Shown in pieces: positions 44,356 through 53,633 of a stretch of DNA of 64,000 bases; position 1 is the first letter of the stretch; each line of letters begins with the position of its first letter. Under the pieces are notes generated by a model that was given only the letters and a program-made list of their open reading frames with translations, searched no databases and was not told the DNA's origin. A program made the position numbers and the translations under genes. The DNA comes from Candidatus Melainabacteria bacterium (GTDB taxonomy: Bacteria > Cyanobacteriota > Vampirovibrionia > Obscuribacterales > Obscuribacteraceae): positions 736,214 to 800,213 of the forward strand of contig QKMZ01000015.1 of NCBI GenBank assembly GCA_003242885.1, in the 5' to 3' direction.

Positions 44356-45687
44356 TTAATCTTTGAGCCGATTCGGCACCCTGTCCTTACTGATTAAATC
44401 GTCGTTGTTTTCCCGTTCGATGATTATTTCAGCCTGTCCTTGGCTGACCAGCACACAGGCTGGGCGTCCGGTGCGATTGTAATTGGAGGCCATGCTGTAG
44501 TTGTACGCACCGGTAGCGAACACGGCGATTAGATCACCAGTTTGCGCTGATAGGTAAGCCTCCTCTACGATTATATCTCCCGATTCGCAGTAGCGGCCGA
44601 CAATTGCCGCTGGAGTCTTCGTGGCGGCACTGTTCATGCGGTTTGCGACGGCTGGAGTGTATTTTGCGCCATACGTTATCGGTCTTGGATTATCAGCCAT
44701 GCCGCCATCTACGGCGATGTAGTTGGTTCCGTCTGGCAGTTTTTTCGTGTGTCCGACCGTATATATCGTTGTTCCGGCTGGTCCTATGACTGAGCGCCCG
44801 GGCTCGACGAGGAGTTCGGGAAGTGTCAAACCGCGCTCCTTGAAGGCTGAGAGCGTCTTCTCCGCTACCTGACGCGCCCATTCATAGATTGGGGCTGGTT
44901 TGTCAGCTTCAACGTAAGTGATGCCCAAACCTCCGCCGACGTCCAGAAGCGGGAATTCCAGACCGTGCTTCTCTTTTGCGTCTTTATATAGATTCGCCAG
45001 GATATCTACTGTTTCCAAAAACGGTTCCAATTCCTTCGATTGGCTGCCGATGTGAGCATGCAGTCCCAAAAGTTCAATATGCGCGCTCTTCGCTTTTGCC
45101 AATTCGAGAACACCATCGAGCTCGTCCAGCGGCACTCCGAACTTACTTGTGGCGTGTCCAGTGACAATGTGATGGTGCGTATCTGGTTCTACATCTGGTA
45201 TCACTCTAATCAAGACTTTCGCACGCGTGTTCAACTCGGCGGCCAGTCGTGCGCACATCTCTAGCTCTGAAACGCTGTCTACGACTATTTTGGGACCGTT
45301 GCTTGCTATTGCCTTGCGAATTTCGTGTTCTGATTTGTTGTTACCGTGAACATAGATAAGGTCCTTCGGAAAGCCCGCCTTCTCGGCTGTGTACATCTCG
45401 CCGTCGGAAACCACATCGAGCCCCATACCCATTTTCCGGACCAGATGGCACATCGCCATGCAGAGGAATGCCTTACCGGCATAAAGTCCTCGGGCGTTCG
45501 GGTAGACGGACAAGCCCTCCTTCAGCGCCCTGCCAGCCTGGAGGATGGTCTCTTCGTCCATAATCCAGAGTGGCGTTCCAAAGCACTTCGCCAGCTCGAC
45601 AGTGTCGCAGCCGCCAATGTTTAGATGCCCGCTGGAATCGACTTTGGCGGTCTGCGGCATGATTGATGTGTTCGGTGATTCCGGCAT
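44356..45687 (-). CDS. lysA: Diaminopimelate decarboxylase
   Basis: 443 residues from the ATG at 45687; ATGs at 45744 and 45660 are alternatives. A PLP enzyme of fold III that makes L-lysine from meso-diaminopimelate. K72 in GLYAGKAFL binds PLP. HIGSQ, DVGGGLGITY, EPGRSVIGPAG and the active-site RYCESGDI with VDGGMADNPRP are all present. Family length is normal. The following gene is cdaA, probably in the same transcript, which joins a wall/lysine precursor enzyme to c-di-AMP signalling. Confidence 0.95.
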   Translation of the reverse strand: MPESPNTSIMPQTAKVDSSGHLNIGGCDTVELAKCFGTPLWIMDEETILQAGRALKEGLSVYPNARGLYAGKAFLCMAMCHLVRKMGMGLDVVSDGEMYTAEKAGFPKDLIYVHGNNKSEHEIRKAIASNGPKIVVDSVSELEMCARLAAELNTRAKVLIRVIPDVEPDTHHHIVTGHATSKFGVPLDELDGVLELAKAKSAHIELLGLHAHIGSQSKELEPFLETVDILANLYKDAKEKHGLEFPLLDVGGGLGITYVEADKPAPIYEWARQVAEKTLSAFKERGLTLPELLVEPGRSVIGPAGTTIYTVGHTKKLPDGTNYIAVDGGMADNPRPITYGAKYTPAVANRMNSAATKTPAAIVGRYCESGDIIVEEAYLSAQTGDLIAVFATGAYNYSMASNYNRTGRPACVLVSQGQAEIIIERENNDDLISKDRVPNRLKD

Positions 45688-45945
45688 TTCCAAAAATTTC
45701 CCAAAAGGTATAGATAATGGAGTCGCAAAGATTTTGGTAGGCACGGTAATGCCAAGAAAATACCAAAATTGCAGTCTAAGCTAATTTCGTACCCGCCTGA
45801 AGGCACACCTTCTCAGCATTCGGGCGTAATCGACCAAAACGCGCTCCAAAAGGCGTTTTATGTGTCGTTAACAATTTTGGCTTAGCTTAGAAGCAAGTCA
45901 CCCCCCTTCGACTTCCTCGTTTCCTCTTACCTGGGGTTCAAAACA

Positions 45946-46647
45946 ATGTCAGATGCTTGGTCTTTGGGGCCTCCGCCCAGAACTACGTCCTATTCCGTTC
46001 CTAATCCCTTTGCTCCGCCTGCAGGGAATGTGCAGAATGCTGGCGGTAATTCGACGCTGGCAGCCGCAACAAATGTCGGTGGCAGCGCCAAAACGCGCCA
46101 TGAAAGAGTGGCTGGAGCCGATGTGATCCTCAATCCTGACGGCAGCGTGACAGTTGCTAACTTAAAAGATAGGCGCGGACAACCGCACACCGTTTATCTT
46201 CCTTACCAACGTCAGATGGTTCCGGGTCACAATTTGCGGGTTTTCATCGATGGGCTGCCGCTCAATCCGATCAGTCATGAGCACCTGTGGCTTGCCGAGC
46301 GGGCCCGGGCGATTGGATGCGACACTCAGTTGCGTTCGGAGTTAAAAGGACTGGCGCGTCATGATCTGGAAGCTCTCGAATTACTCGCTGATGCCTTGGT
46401 CAGTGGACGAGAACAAGAGGCGCGTAATGTTTTCAGGCGTTATCGCCATTCATCGAGCGAGAGCAACAACAATTTCTACAAGCTGGCGCGACCACTGAGG
46501 ACCCTGTTGATGATTCGGCTCACGCCGGAAGGCTGTCTGATCGACAATGGGCTCTCCAGAGTAAACATGACGTACACGGTCAACAGCCAGGGTGCTGTTT
46601 TGTCTGTCTATCTCGACAAGAAAAACATTCACATATGGGATCGGTGA
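45946..46647 (+). CDS. Hypothetical protein
   Basis: 233 residues, no signal peptide or membrane helix. The first 50 residues are Pro/Gly/Asn-rich and probably disordered. The rest mixes strands (VILNPDGSVTVANLKDRRG, HTVYLPYQRQMV) and helices (HDLEALELLADALVSGREQE). I do not recognise the family. It is a single gene divergent from lysA. Confidence 0.65.
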   Translation: MSDAWSLGPPPRTTSYSVPNPFAPPAGNVQNAGGNSTLAAATNVGGSAKTRHERVAGADVILNPDGSVTVANLKDRRGQPHTVYLPYQRQMVPGHNLRVFIDGLPLNPISHEHLWLAERARAIGCDTQLRSELKGLARHDLEALELLADALVSGREQEARNVFRRYRHSSSESNNNFYKLARPLRTLLMIRLTPEGCLIDNGLSRVNMTYTVNSQGAVLSVYLDKKNIHIWDR

Positions 46648-46675
46648 GGCACCAAATGTGGTGCAAGCAGTGTGA

Positions 46676-46693
46676 GGGCGCTTAGTATGCGCC
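46676..46693. repeat. GGGCGC palindrome
   Basis: GGGCGCTTAGTATGCGCC (plus C) forms a six-base-pair hairpin between two convergent genes. A dispersed palindrome of the same general design as the others. Confidence 0.65.
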
Positions 46694-46802
46694 CCACGAT
46701 ACCGTCGGGCGAGCGCAGGTCGCCGAGGAGGCGTCCGAAGCGAGTATCGGATGCGCGCGGAGGGCAGCGCGCAGCAATGCCCGGAGCGCATAAAAAAGGG
46801 TT

Positions 46803-47765
46803 TTATCGAGCGTACATGTGCACCGGGCTCATGCCCACTGCAATCATCGCATTGTCCGGCATTGTTTTGTGTGACCCGGAATTCGATTGTGCTTTTCTAT
46901 TGTCGTCTTTTACAAGAAGCGCGTTACGCAGAGCTTCGTTTTCCGGTACGCTGCAGTCCATCAAAAGCTCATCGATGCTCTTCGGTCTTTCGTAGCCTTC
47001 GAACTGCTCAGCAGACCTGTCGGCTAGTCCCGAAAGGCTGATGGATAGCTGCATGACTTCGTCGACGTTGTGGCAAGGCAACATACTTGCCATGACTTTT
47101 CCGCCGCGATTTTGCGCAAGATACTTGAGTCCGGATTCGTAGCTGGTTTCGACCCATCCGTCTTGGAATGAGTAGACACCGACGATGTGTCCGCCGAAGA
47201 TGTAAACCATGCAAACAGCCATGTCTTGGTGGTTGTTGACCACAATGCAACCCGGCATGTTGCTTCTCATCAGCATTTCGCAGGACGATTCGAATGTCTG
47301 CTCTGCCGTAAGGTCTGGTGCAAACATCAAAGAATTGCCATGGAAAAGTGCGCCTGCCGCGAGCACGAGATCTTCGGGCAGCATGTATGCATCAAGAAGA
47401 CTTTCCGGGTGGCCGAGATCGGCGACTGCTCTTTCCAGCGCCTCAGCGCCGAAGAGCTGGTGTCCCAGTCTCTTGTTGCCGTATAAGCAACCAATTACGC
47501 GTCCACGGAAAACCATGATAGCTGCGCGTGATTTGTGAAATGGCGAAATCACTCGCAGGCAGCAAGTTTGATGGTTTCCTTCAATGGATACTAAAAGTTG
47601 TTGGTGTCTCAATCCATTAGATTGATTGACTTCGCGAACTTCACGATTTTGAGGAACCGGCACCAGTCCAATCGCACGGCGATTGACTCCCGGTGTTTCC
47701 TCATGTCCAGACAAGATCTTGGCGATCTTCGATCTGGTGTCACGTTTTTCTTTCCAAGCGAACAT
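46803..47765 (-). CDS. Hypothetical protein
   Basis: 320 residues from the ATG at 47765, which has GGAG five bases upstream; a GTG at 47771 is also in frame. A soluble protein with two similar strand-rich segments, IMVFRGRVIGCLYGNKRLG and VYIFGGHIVGVYSFQDGWV, each followed by helices. This looks like a duplicated small alpha/beta module. No catalytic motif recognised. Confidence 0.65.
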   Translation of the reverse strand: MFAWKEKRDTRSKIAKILSGHEETPGVNRRAIGLVPVPQNREVREVNQSNGLRHQQLLVSIEGNHQTCCLRVISPFHKSRAAIMVFRGRVIGCLYGNKRLGHQLFGAEALERAVADLGHPESLLDAYMLPEDLVLAAGALFHGNSLMFAPDLTAEQTFESSCEMLMRSNMPGCIVVNNHQDMAVCMVYIFGGHIVGVYSFQDGWVETSYESGLKYLAQNRGGKVMASMLPCHNVDEVMQLSISLSGLADRSAEQFEGYERPKSIDELLMDCSVPENEALRNALLVKDDNRKAQSNSGSHKTMPDNAMIAVGMSPVHMYAR

Positions 47766-47914
47766 TGTCACTCCAGTGGGGCGGTGGGCTGGATTGGATA
47801 AATTAGGTTTTGGTCTGGGAAGACACTGTTAGATTAACAAAATGAAAGGAGCAATGTAATTCGTGAAATTACGCAAAACTCCTGAACGGATTGGTAGAAA
47901 TACGAAGCCTTAGA

Positions 47915-48358
47915 TTAGAATCCACCGATGGCGTTTTGGACATGAGTAATTACTGGGTTTGGCAGTTCGCTATCGCCAAAATTGGCTATCTCATACTGGT
48001 CGCAGACAAAGGTCACGACCACAACGTCAAATCTGTAGTGGCTTTTGAGAAGGTCGCGCTCGGCAAGATAACATCGCGCTGATGTTACGATCTTTTTCTT
48101 CTTTTCCCGCGTGATAGCGTCGAATCCGGCTGTTTGGAACCCCGCTTCTACTCTTGGATAACAGCGAGTTTTTACTTCCAAAAAAACGTATATGCCTTGC
48201 GTATCTCGAGCGATGATGTCGATTTCGCCCTTTCTGCCATTGCGCCAATTACTTGCATCAATTTCCCACCCCATTTCTTGCAGTCGCGTTGCGACAAGCT
48301 GCTCGCCGAGGATTCCCAGGCGTCTCTTCCAAGCTCCAGCAGTACTGACTACTTTCAC
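47915..48358 (-). CDS. YraN/UPF0102 family putative endonuclease
   Basis: 147 residues from a GTG. LGILGEQLVATRLQEMGW, GRKGEIDIIARD and YVFLEVKTR form the nuclease-like core of the YraN family (Holliday-junction-resolvase-like fold, with E, D and ExK residues). The biological role of the family is not settled; DNA processing is assumed. The C-terminal 30 residues are variable. It is a single minus-strand gene here. Confidence 0.88.
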   Translation of the reverse strand: MKVVSTAGAWKRRLGILGEQLVATRLQEMGWEIDASNWRNGRKGEIDIIARDTQGIYVFLEVKTRCYPRVEAGFQTAGFDAITREKKKKIVTSARCYLAERDLLKSHYRFDVVVVTFVCDQYEIANFGDSELPNPVITHVQNAIGGF

Positions 48359-48444
48359 CGCACCGACCTTCCGAATGCTTTCGACTGCTCCTGTTCGACT
48401 TAATTATTAGACGATGCCCGCAGTTAAAAAGTTCAATTCTAGAA

Positions 48445-48467
48445 GCCGGCGAGTCGCCGGCGCTCCC
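48445..48467. repeat. GCCGGCGAGTCGCCGGC palindrome
   Basis: Inverted copy of the family, followed by GCTCCC. It has T where most copies have C in GAGCC. It lies between the yraN start and the MBOAT gene end. Confidence 0.85.
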
Positions 48468-48497
48468 AGGCAGGGAAGCAGATGGGTCTTCTCTACT

Positions 48498-49958
48498 TTA
48501 AAACTGGAAGTACACGAACGGTCGGAAGTCGCCGCTGGACAAGATCCAGCAAGTGATTGCTACGCACATTGCTGTTTGGGTTTTAAAGAAAAGCGGCAAA
48601 CGTCGAAAGTGACTGTTGTACAAGCGCACAGCTAGTGGACCGGTATACATTGTGAGCGCCACGAGCAGCGCAGTGACAATTGCTGCCCATTGATTTGAAG
48701 ATATTGTCGAAGCGAGCTGAATAAAGAGCTGATCGACCCTGGCAAGGTGTTTCAACAGAACAACCATGGTCTTGAGATTGGGCGAGCCGAAAATCACAAG
48801 ACTCAGCGCGACGATTGTTTGAGTCAGTACGCGAGAGAAAACGTTGTATGCCACTGAAGAGTCGAGATAGGCTTTCAGACCTGGATTGGCGCTTCCCACC
48901 TTCAAGTAGAGTGCGCGGTACGCTTGATAGAAAGCTAACAAACATCCGTGGAAGAATCCCCAGATGATGAAGGTCCAGCCCGCTCCATGCCATGCGCCCG
49001 CAAGCGTCATGACGAAGATTAGGACAAGGGCCAGCTGCAATGAATTGGACGTTAGACCGCCAAGCGGCACGAACAAGTAATCGCGAATCCACTTCGTAAG
49101 CGATATATGCCAGCGCGACCAGAAGTCGCGAATGTTGGTCGCTGCGCACGGATGATTGAAGTTGAGCGGCAGTTCGATATTGAATAGAAGCGAAACGCCG
49201 CGTGCGATGTGCGTGTATCCAAGCAGATCGAAATAGACTCTACCGGCAAATGCCAGCGCGCCGAAATAGGTGTTGAGAACAGAAGTTGCATTAGGGTTGG
49301 CAAACATTGGGTCGCTGATCGTTGCCGCACCATCTGCGAAAATTACTTTGAAAACAAATCCGAGTAGAATTAGCTCAACCGCCTGTGCCAGGCGCTCTTT
49401 TGATGCAAGTTGTAGCGGTGCATCAAACTGTCTGAACATCGCTTTGAAGCGAATGATTGGGCCGGAGAGCAGATGCGGGAAGTACATGATGAAGAAGTTG
49501 TACTTCAGCCAGGTGGGCGCAGGCGGTGCGCCGCGGTAGACGTCGACTAAATAGCTGATTGCTTCGAATGTATAGAATGAAATGCCGAGCGGCAGGATTA
49601 TATTCAGGCTGTCGGGCAATGTCTGGTGCAGCCCAAGCTTTTCCGCAACCGGTTTTGCGGTCTCCAGGAAAAATTTTGAGTACTTGAAGATGCTCAGAAT
49701 GACAAGGTTTAGCGCTATCGCTGAAAACATAGCTGTCTTGCGGTGCGCCTTCGATGTGCTCTTCGCTATGAATTTGCTCGCGGCATAATCAACGGTCGTG
49801 GTGAGCAAAATCACCGATATGAAGCCCAGACTCCAGTAAGCGTAGAAAACATAACTGGCTGCAAGCAAGAAGCCTGCACGAAAGCGCGCTGGTAGCAGCG
49901 CATATGCAGTCCACACAATCAGTAGGAATGCGATGAAATCGCAAGATACGAAATTCAT
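48498..49958 (-). CDS. MBOAT-family O-acyltransferase (AlgI-like)
   Basis: 486 residues with about eleven membrane helices. ILPLGISFYTFEAISYLVDVYRG, YFPHLLSGPIIRF, WHISLTKWIRDYLFVPLGG and GAWHGAGWTFIIWG are characteristic of the AlgI/DltB branch; the His of AWHGAGW, near residue 324, is the conserved MBOAT histidine. It should pass acyl groups across the membrane to a surface polymer. The start overlaps the end of the SGNH-like gene as ATGA (49955-49958), so the two act together. Confidence 0.92.
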   Translation of the reverse strand: MNFVSCDFIAFLLIVWTAYALLPARFRAGFLLAASYVFYAYWSLGFISVILLTTTVDYAASKFIAKSTSKAHRKTAMFSAIALNLVILSIFKYSKFFLETAKPVAEKLGLHQTLPDSLNIILPLGISFYTFEAISYLVDVYRGAPPAPTWLKYNFFIMYFPHLLSGPIIRFKAMFRQFDAPLQLASKERLAQAVELILLGFVFKVIFADGAATISDPMFANPNATSVLNTYFGALAFAGRVYFDLLGYTHIARGVSLLFNIELPLNFNHPCAATNIRDFWSRWHISLTKWIRDYLFVPLGGLTSNSLQLALVLIFVMTLAGAWHGAGWTFIIWGFFHGCLLAFYQAYRALYLKVGSANPGLKAYLDSSVAYNVFSRVLTQTIVALSLVIFGSPNLKTMVVLLKHLARVDQLFIQLASTISSNQWAAIVTALLVALTMYTGPLAVRLYNSHFRRLPLFFKTQTAMCVAITCWILSSGDFRPFVYFQF

Positions 49959-51154
49959 TTCTTACCGAACTGTTTTGCGAACTGATAATCAGAAAGTCGC
50001 TGCGCAAGTATCTCGGAGATGTGCACCGCACCAAGCGCGTTATGATGATTCCATGTTGAAAAATCTGTGCGTTCCAAATTTGCTTTGCGTAAATCTATGA
50101 AGTCGATATTGTTGAGCGTGAGCCATGGTGCGACTTTCGCTGTGCATTCTTCCGGCGTAATATTCTTGCCGCTATAGAGAATTGTTTTATCCGCGAGCTC
50201 AGGCATCCATAAGGCTGTGAGCGGAAGTTTGTGCGCGTTGCAAAAGTCTCGCATCATCTCGATATTGCTGAAGTCCCAGAGCCATTTTCGAGTGGGTAAC
50301 TTGCCCGTCTTTTCAGTGAAGTCGCGCCAAGAAGTTTGGGTATACCTGTCGAGATCTTGATCCGAAACGAATCCGTACCACGGACTCCAGCCAGCCAGCG
50401 AGACCTGTGAGTGCACATAAGGAATTGGACCACGCGAGCGGGAGGCTTCCGGATTGGTGATGTAGTTTATGGCTGAGTGTAGATATTGGCACCAGTGCTT
50501 ACGATATCGCGATAGGTACGAATATTGATCGAGCGAATTGAAGCATTTATCCCAGAAGCTAAGCGGCATAGACGCCGGTCTAAATTTTGAATTTCTGCCA
50601 ACGTATGAGTTGAAGAATTCACTCGTTGGTGCTGAATTCTGCGCCAGCTCTTGCTCTAATTCCGCCGGCGAAATTTGAAATACAACAAGCCGCGGACCAG
50701 ATTTTGGTGTGCACGCGGCGTTTAGCAATTCCAATTTTTCTTGAATGCAAGAACCAGTAGTGGCGAGGTTTACCACCTTCAGCGCTAAGCCTTTTTGGCG
50801 CAAACGCTCTTCAACCAAATCAGCGTAAATGCCTTGATTTGAAATGCTATTGCCAATGAATATCACTGCGGGCTCTTTGTTGTCAGCCAGCTGCGTGGCG
50901 AGCAGCATTTTTGCATCAAAAGCTCTGTCCTTGCCATCCGCAGGTACGGTCATGCAGGCGAGGAACCGCGCCAAGCACTCTGCGATTGCGCATGTCAAAA
51001 AGAGCGCAACGCTGACCGTTACCGCCGATTTGAAAGTGTTTGTACCAAAACCGCGTTGTTTTCTGACTTGTCTGGACGAGTCAGCGGTAGCGGTCGCCAA
51101 ATCTCCCCTGGTGACTGCATCTTGGCTTGATTTTATTGCCGTGCCGGTTGACAT
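49955..51154 (-). CDS. SGNH-like membrane-anchored acyl-transfer partner
   Basis: 399 residues. One N-terminal membrane helix (about 42-62) places the rest outside. VIFIGNSISNQGIY carries the Ser of an SGNH/GDSL-type block I in GNS, and NHHNALGAVHISE near the end resembles block V with its His. This matches the AlgJ/AlgX or DltD-type partners that work with MBOAT proteins. With the co-translated MBOAT gene it probably O-acylates an exopolysaccharide; the polymer is unknown. Confidence 0.75.
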   Translation of the reverse strand: MSTGTAIKSSQDAVTRGDLATATADSSRQVRKQRGFGTNTFKSAVTVSVALFLTCAIAECLARFLACMTVPADGKDRAFDAKMLLATQLADNKEPAVIFIGNSISNQGIYADLVEERLRQKGLALKVVNLATTGSCIQEKLELLNAACTPKSGPRLVVFQISPAELEQELAQNSAPTSEFFNSYVGRNSKFRPASMPLSFWDKCFNSLDQYSYLSRYRKHWCQYLHSAINYITNPEASRSRGPIPYVHSQVSLAGWSPWYGFVSDQDLDRYTQTSWRDFTEKTGKLPTRKWLWDFSNIEMMRDFCNAHKLPLTALWMPELADKTILYSGKNITPEECTAKVAPWLTLNNIDFIDLRKANLERTDFSTWNHHNALGAVHISEILAQRLSDYQFAKQFGKK

Positions 51155-51308
51155 AAAAATAGCCCGAAAGCCGCGCGCTGCTTGCTTCTGGCTGACTATA
51201 GCATTGCTGGATTCCGGTCTTCAAGAAGCACCTGCTAATGATCGGCTTCGTTACGCTGCAAGGGCGTTTTGCTGGTCCTTCTCAAGGTGTACCTTTATAA
51301 TTGAATTT

Positions 51309-51329
51309 CCGACCAGTTTTGCTGGTCGG
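51309..51329. other. Perfect hairpin upstream of serS
   Basis: CCGACCAG pairs with CTGGTCGG around a five-base TTTTG loop, about 90 bases before the serS start. It could be a leader hairpin or a terminator. The following bases TCTTGTCTGTT are only partly T-rich. No T-box features (specifier loop, T-box sequence) were seen. Confidence 0.55.
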
Positions 51330-51416
51330 TCTTGTCTGTTCACCGTATTCCGGTGGCGACGCCAGGAATCACAGTGAACGGCTATTGATTTAGACGTACA
51401 TATGGAGAGTACAGTC

Positions 51417-52691
51417 ATGTTAGACCTTAGATTAATTAGAGAAGATTTGGAGAAAGTAGAGAAAGCTCTCGCTCGCCGGAATGGTGGGTTCTCCGTTCGA
51501 TCTCTTGTCGAGGTCGACGAAAAGTTTCGCAAGGCGCTTGCTGAGTGGGAAGGCATGCGTGCGCGCAGCAATCAAATTTCTGGTGAGTTCAAGACCGGGC
51601 AAGTCGCAGCCGAAAACAAGGAAAAACTGCAAGCCGAGTCCAAAGAACTGAAGGCTAATCTGGTCAATGTTGAAAAAGACAAGGTTGAGCTTGCAGCTAA
51701 GCTCGACGAACTTTTGTTGGCTATTCCCAATTTGCCGGATCCGAGCGTTCCTGATGGAAAGGACGAAACGGGCAATGTTGAGCAAAAACGCTGGGGAGAA
51801 ATTCCCAAAATCACAAACCCGAAAGAGCATTGGGAGCTGGGAACGGCGCTCAGGTGCTTTGACTTCGAGCGTGGTGTAAAGCTCTCCGAGTCTCGTTTTA
51901 CGGTGCTGCTTGAGGTGGGCGCCAAGATGGAGCGCGCATTGATGAATTTCATGCTCGACTTCCATTCTAAGAACGGATACAGCGAAGTGTTTCCTCCCAT
52001 TCTCGTTAATCGCACTTGCATGCAAGGCACTGGACAATTGCCGAAATTCGACGGTGATTTCTATAAGTGCGCTGATGATGAGCTTTATCTTGTTCCGACG
52101 TCGGAAGTGTCAGTGACGAATCTTTATCGCGATGAAGTGATTGAAGAGGCAGATTTGCCGATCTATCACACCGCTTACTCGCCAAACTTCAGGCGTGAAG
52201 CGGGAAGCGCTGGTAAAGATACGCGCGGCTACATCCGTCAGCATCAGTTCAACAAAGTTGAGCTGGTCAAATTCTGCTTGCCGGAAAAGTCGGAAGAAGA
52301 GCACGAAACGCTGACCTTGCAGGCTGAAGCGATTTTGGAAGCGTTGCAACTTCCGTATCGCCGCATGCTTCTTTGTGCCGGTGACATGGGCTTTTCAGCG
52401 AAGAAGTGCTACGACCTCGAGGTCTGGTTTCCGGGGCAAGACAAATACCGTGAAATCAGTTCGTGCAGTAATTTCGGTGATTTCCAAGCACGTCGAACGA
52501 ATCTTAGATATCGTCCGGCCGATGGTGGAAAACCGCGTTTTATGCACACTCTAAATGGCTCGGGGCTGGCGATCGGACGCACTCTGGCTGCGATTTTGGA
52601 AAACTTCCAGCAGCCTGACGGTTCGGTCATCGTTCCGATGGTGCTCAGACCCTACCTGCATGGGCTGGAAGTACTTGAGCCAAAGCGCTAG
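51417..52691 (+). CDS. serS: Seryl-tRNA synthetase
   Basis: 424 residues from the ATG at 51417 (GGAGAG upstream; a frame starting at 51402 is longer by five). MLDLRLIREDLEKVEKALAR begins the N-terminal tRNA-binding coiled coil (about 1-110). The class II core follows: TSEVSVTNLY, motif 2 FRREAGSAGKDTRGYIRQHQ and motif 3 GSGLAIGRTLAAILENFQ. It charges tRNA-Ser and tRNA-Sec. Length is standard. Confidence 0.97.
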   Translation: MLDLRLIREDLEKVEKALARRNGGFSVRSLVEVDEKFRKALAEWEGMRARSNQISGEFKTGQVAAENKEKLQAESKELKANLVNVEKDKVELAAKLDELLLAIPNLPDPSVPDGKDETGNVEQKRWGEIPKITNPKEHWELGTALRCFDFERGVKLSESRFTVLLEVGAKMERALMNFMLDFHSKNGYSEVFPPILVNRTCMQGTGQLPKFDGDFYKCADDELYLVPTSEVSVTNLYRDEVIEEADLPIYHTAYSPNFRREAGSAGKDTRGYIRQHQFNKVELVKFCLPEKSEEEHETLTLQAEAILEALQLPYRRMLLCAGDMGFSAKKCYDLEVWFPGQDKYREISSCSNFGDFQARRTNLRYRPADGGKPRFMHTLNGSGLAIGRTLAAILENFQQPDGSVIVPMVLRPYLHGLEVLEPKR

Positions 52692-53460
52692 TCCCGAGAT
52701 ACTCAGTGACGATGAGTTCGGACTGATCCAGCCCGGCCGGGCGCACTTTCGCCTGGTCGGCTGGTTCTGCGTCACCTCTGCGATCGTGAGTGTTTTTGCA
52801 TTACTGATGTCACTACAGGTGGTGCGCGTCGGCGATTTACTCGCCTTCTCGCCTGTCAAGCTTATGCGCTTTATCGCCGATCACCAGCTGATCTGGCGCC
52901 TTAGTTGCTTGCTCAATGCAGTTTCATCTGTTTCAAAAGTGCTTGTTTTTCTGATGTTGAACATCATCGTCGACAGAAAAGCGCGCTTGCTGACGAGAAT
53001 TGGCTTGATACTTTCGATAATCGGAGTGTCTGTTGATCTGACTGCGCAGGTTTCGCTAATGGTCGTGCTGTCTGACCTGGCTGTTCAATTAAAGTTGAAT
53101 TCCAGTTATCTGAAGCAAGACCTACTGCAGCATTCATGGATAGTCATCAACCAGGCATTGGGTCAGCTCATTCTTGTCTCCAACCTTATGTATTCTTTTG
53201 GCGGGCTCACTTCGACAGTAGGCTTGTTAATGACAAAGTCGCTTCCAAAGTGGCTTTTCTGGATTGGCATGCCCGTCTGGCTGTTGAGTTTTTCGGGGAC
53301 GTTCGTCTCTTTCTTTGGTCAGCTGTATTTGGCAATCTCATTACTCCTGGGGTTTTCGCTCGGATTTGTTGTCTGGGCGGTAGTTTTAGCCATCGTGTTG
53401 GATTTGAGAGCGCGTCCTGAGCATACAAGTGCATCCAGCCAATTAATAGAATTTCAGTAA
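52660..53460 (+). CDS. Multi-pass membrane protein
   Basis: 266 residues if it starts at the ATG at 52660, overlapping serS by 32 bases. The start is uncertain because no good Shine-Dalgarno is visible; TTG at 52675 is another option. About seven hydrophobic helices, for example VGWFCVTSAIVSVFALLMSL, LVFLMLNIIVD and LAISLLLGFSLGFVVWAVVL. The layout resembles small seven-helix proteins of the DUF4386 kind, but I cannot confirm the family. Its 3' end contains the first CCAGCCAAT box of the pdxR control region. Confidence 0.65.
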   Translation: MGWKYLSQSASPEILSDDEFGLIQPGRAHFRLVGWFCVTSAIVSVFALLMSLQVVRVGDLLAFSPVKLMRFIADHQLIWRLSCLLNAVSSVSKVLVFLMLNIIVDRKARLLTRIGLILSIIGVSVDLTAQVSLMVVLSDLAVQLKLNSSYLKQDLLQHSWIVINQALGQLILVSNLMYSFGGLTSTVGLLMTKSLPKWLFWIGMPVWLLSFSGTFVSFFGQLYLAISLLLGFSLGFVVWAVVLAIVLDLRARPEHTSASSQLIEFQ

Positions 53461-53633
53461 ATTGGCTGGATTGTCGCACCAGCCAATCTGGTATATCCTT
53501 TTAGTGGTTGGATACTGGTGTGCTCCAATGTTAGGGCGCTGTAATCATCGGGCTAACCTTCGCAGCAGACCAATTGGTTGGATTGGCTGCATTTGTCAGC
53601 GCTGAACTGAGGTTCGTCTCATGAATTGGCTGG
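53435..53633. promoter_or_regulatory. Set of ATTGGCTGG boxes at pdxR (probable PdxR operator)
   Basis: The nine-mer ATTGGCTGG or its complement CCAGCCAAT occurs at 53435-53443, 53461-53469, 53479-53487 and 53625-53633. Variants ATTGGTTGG (53573-53581) and ATTGGCTGC (53582-53590) lie between. The second and third form a perfect inverted repeat; the two variants are directly adjacent. Such clusters fit binding by a MocR/PdxR-type regulator to its own promoter, but binding is inferred. Confidence 0.6.

Noticed and set aside
51309..51400. T-box leader for serS
   Set aside because: Only one simple hairpin is visible; no specifier loop or T-box sequence was found.
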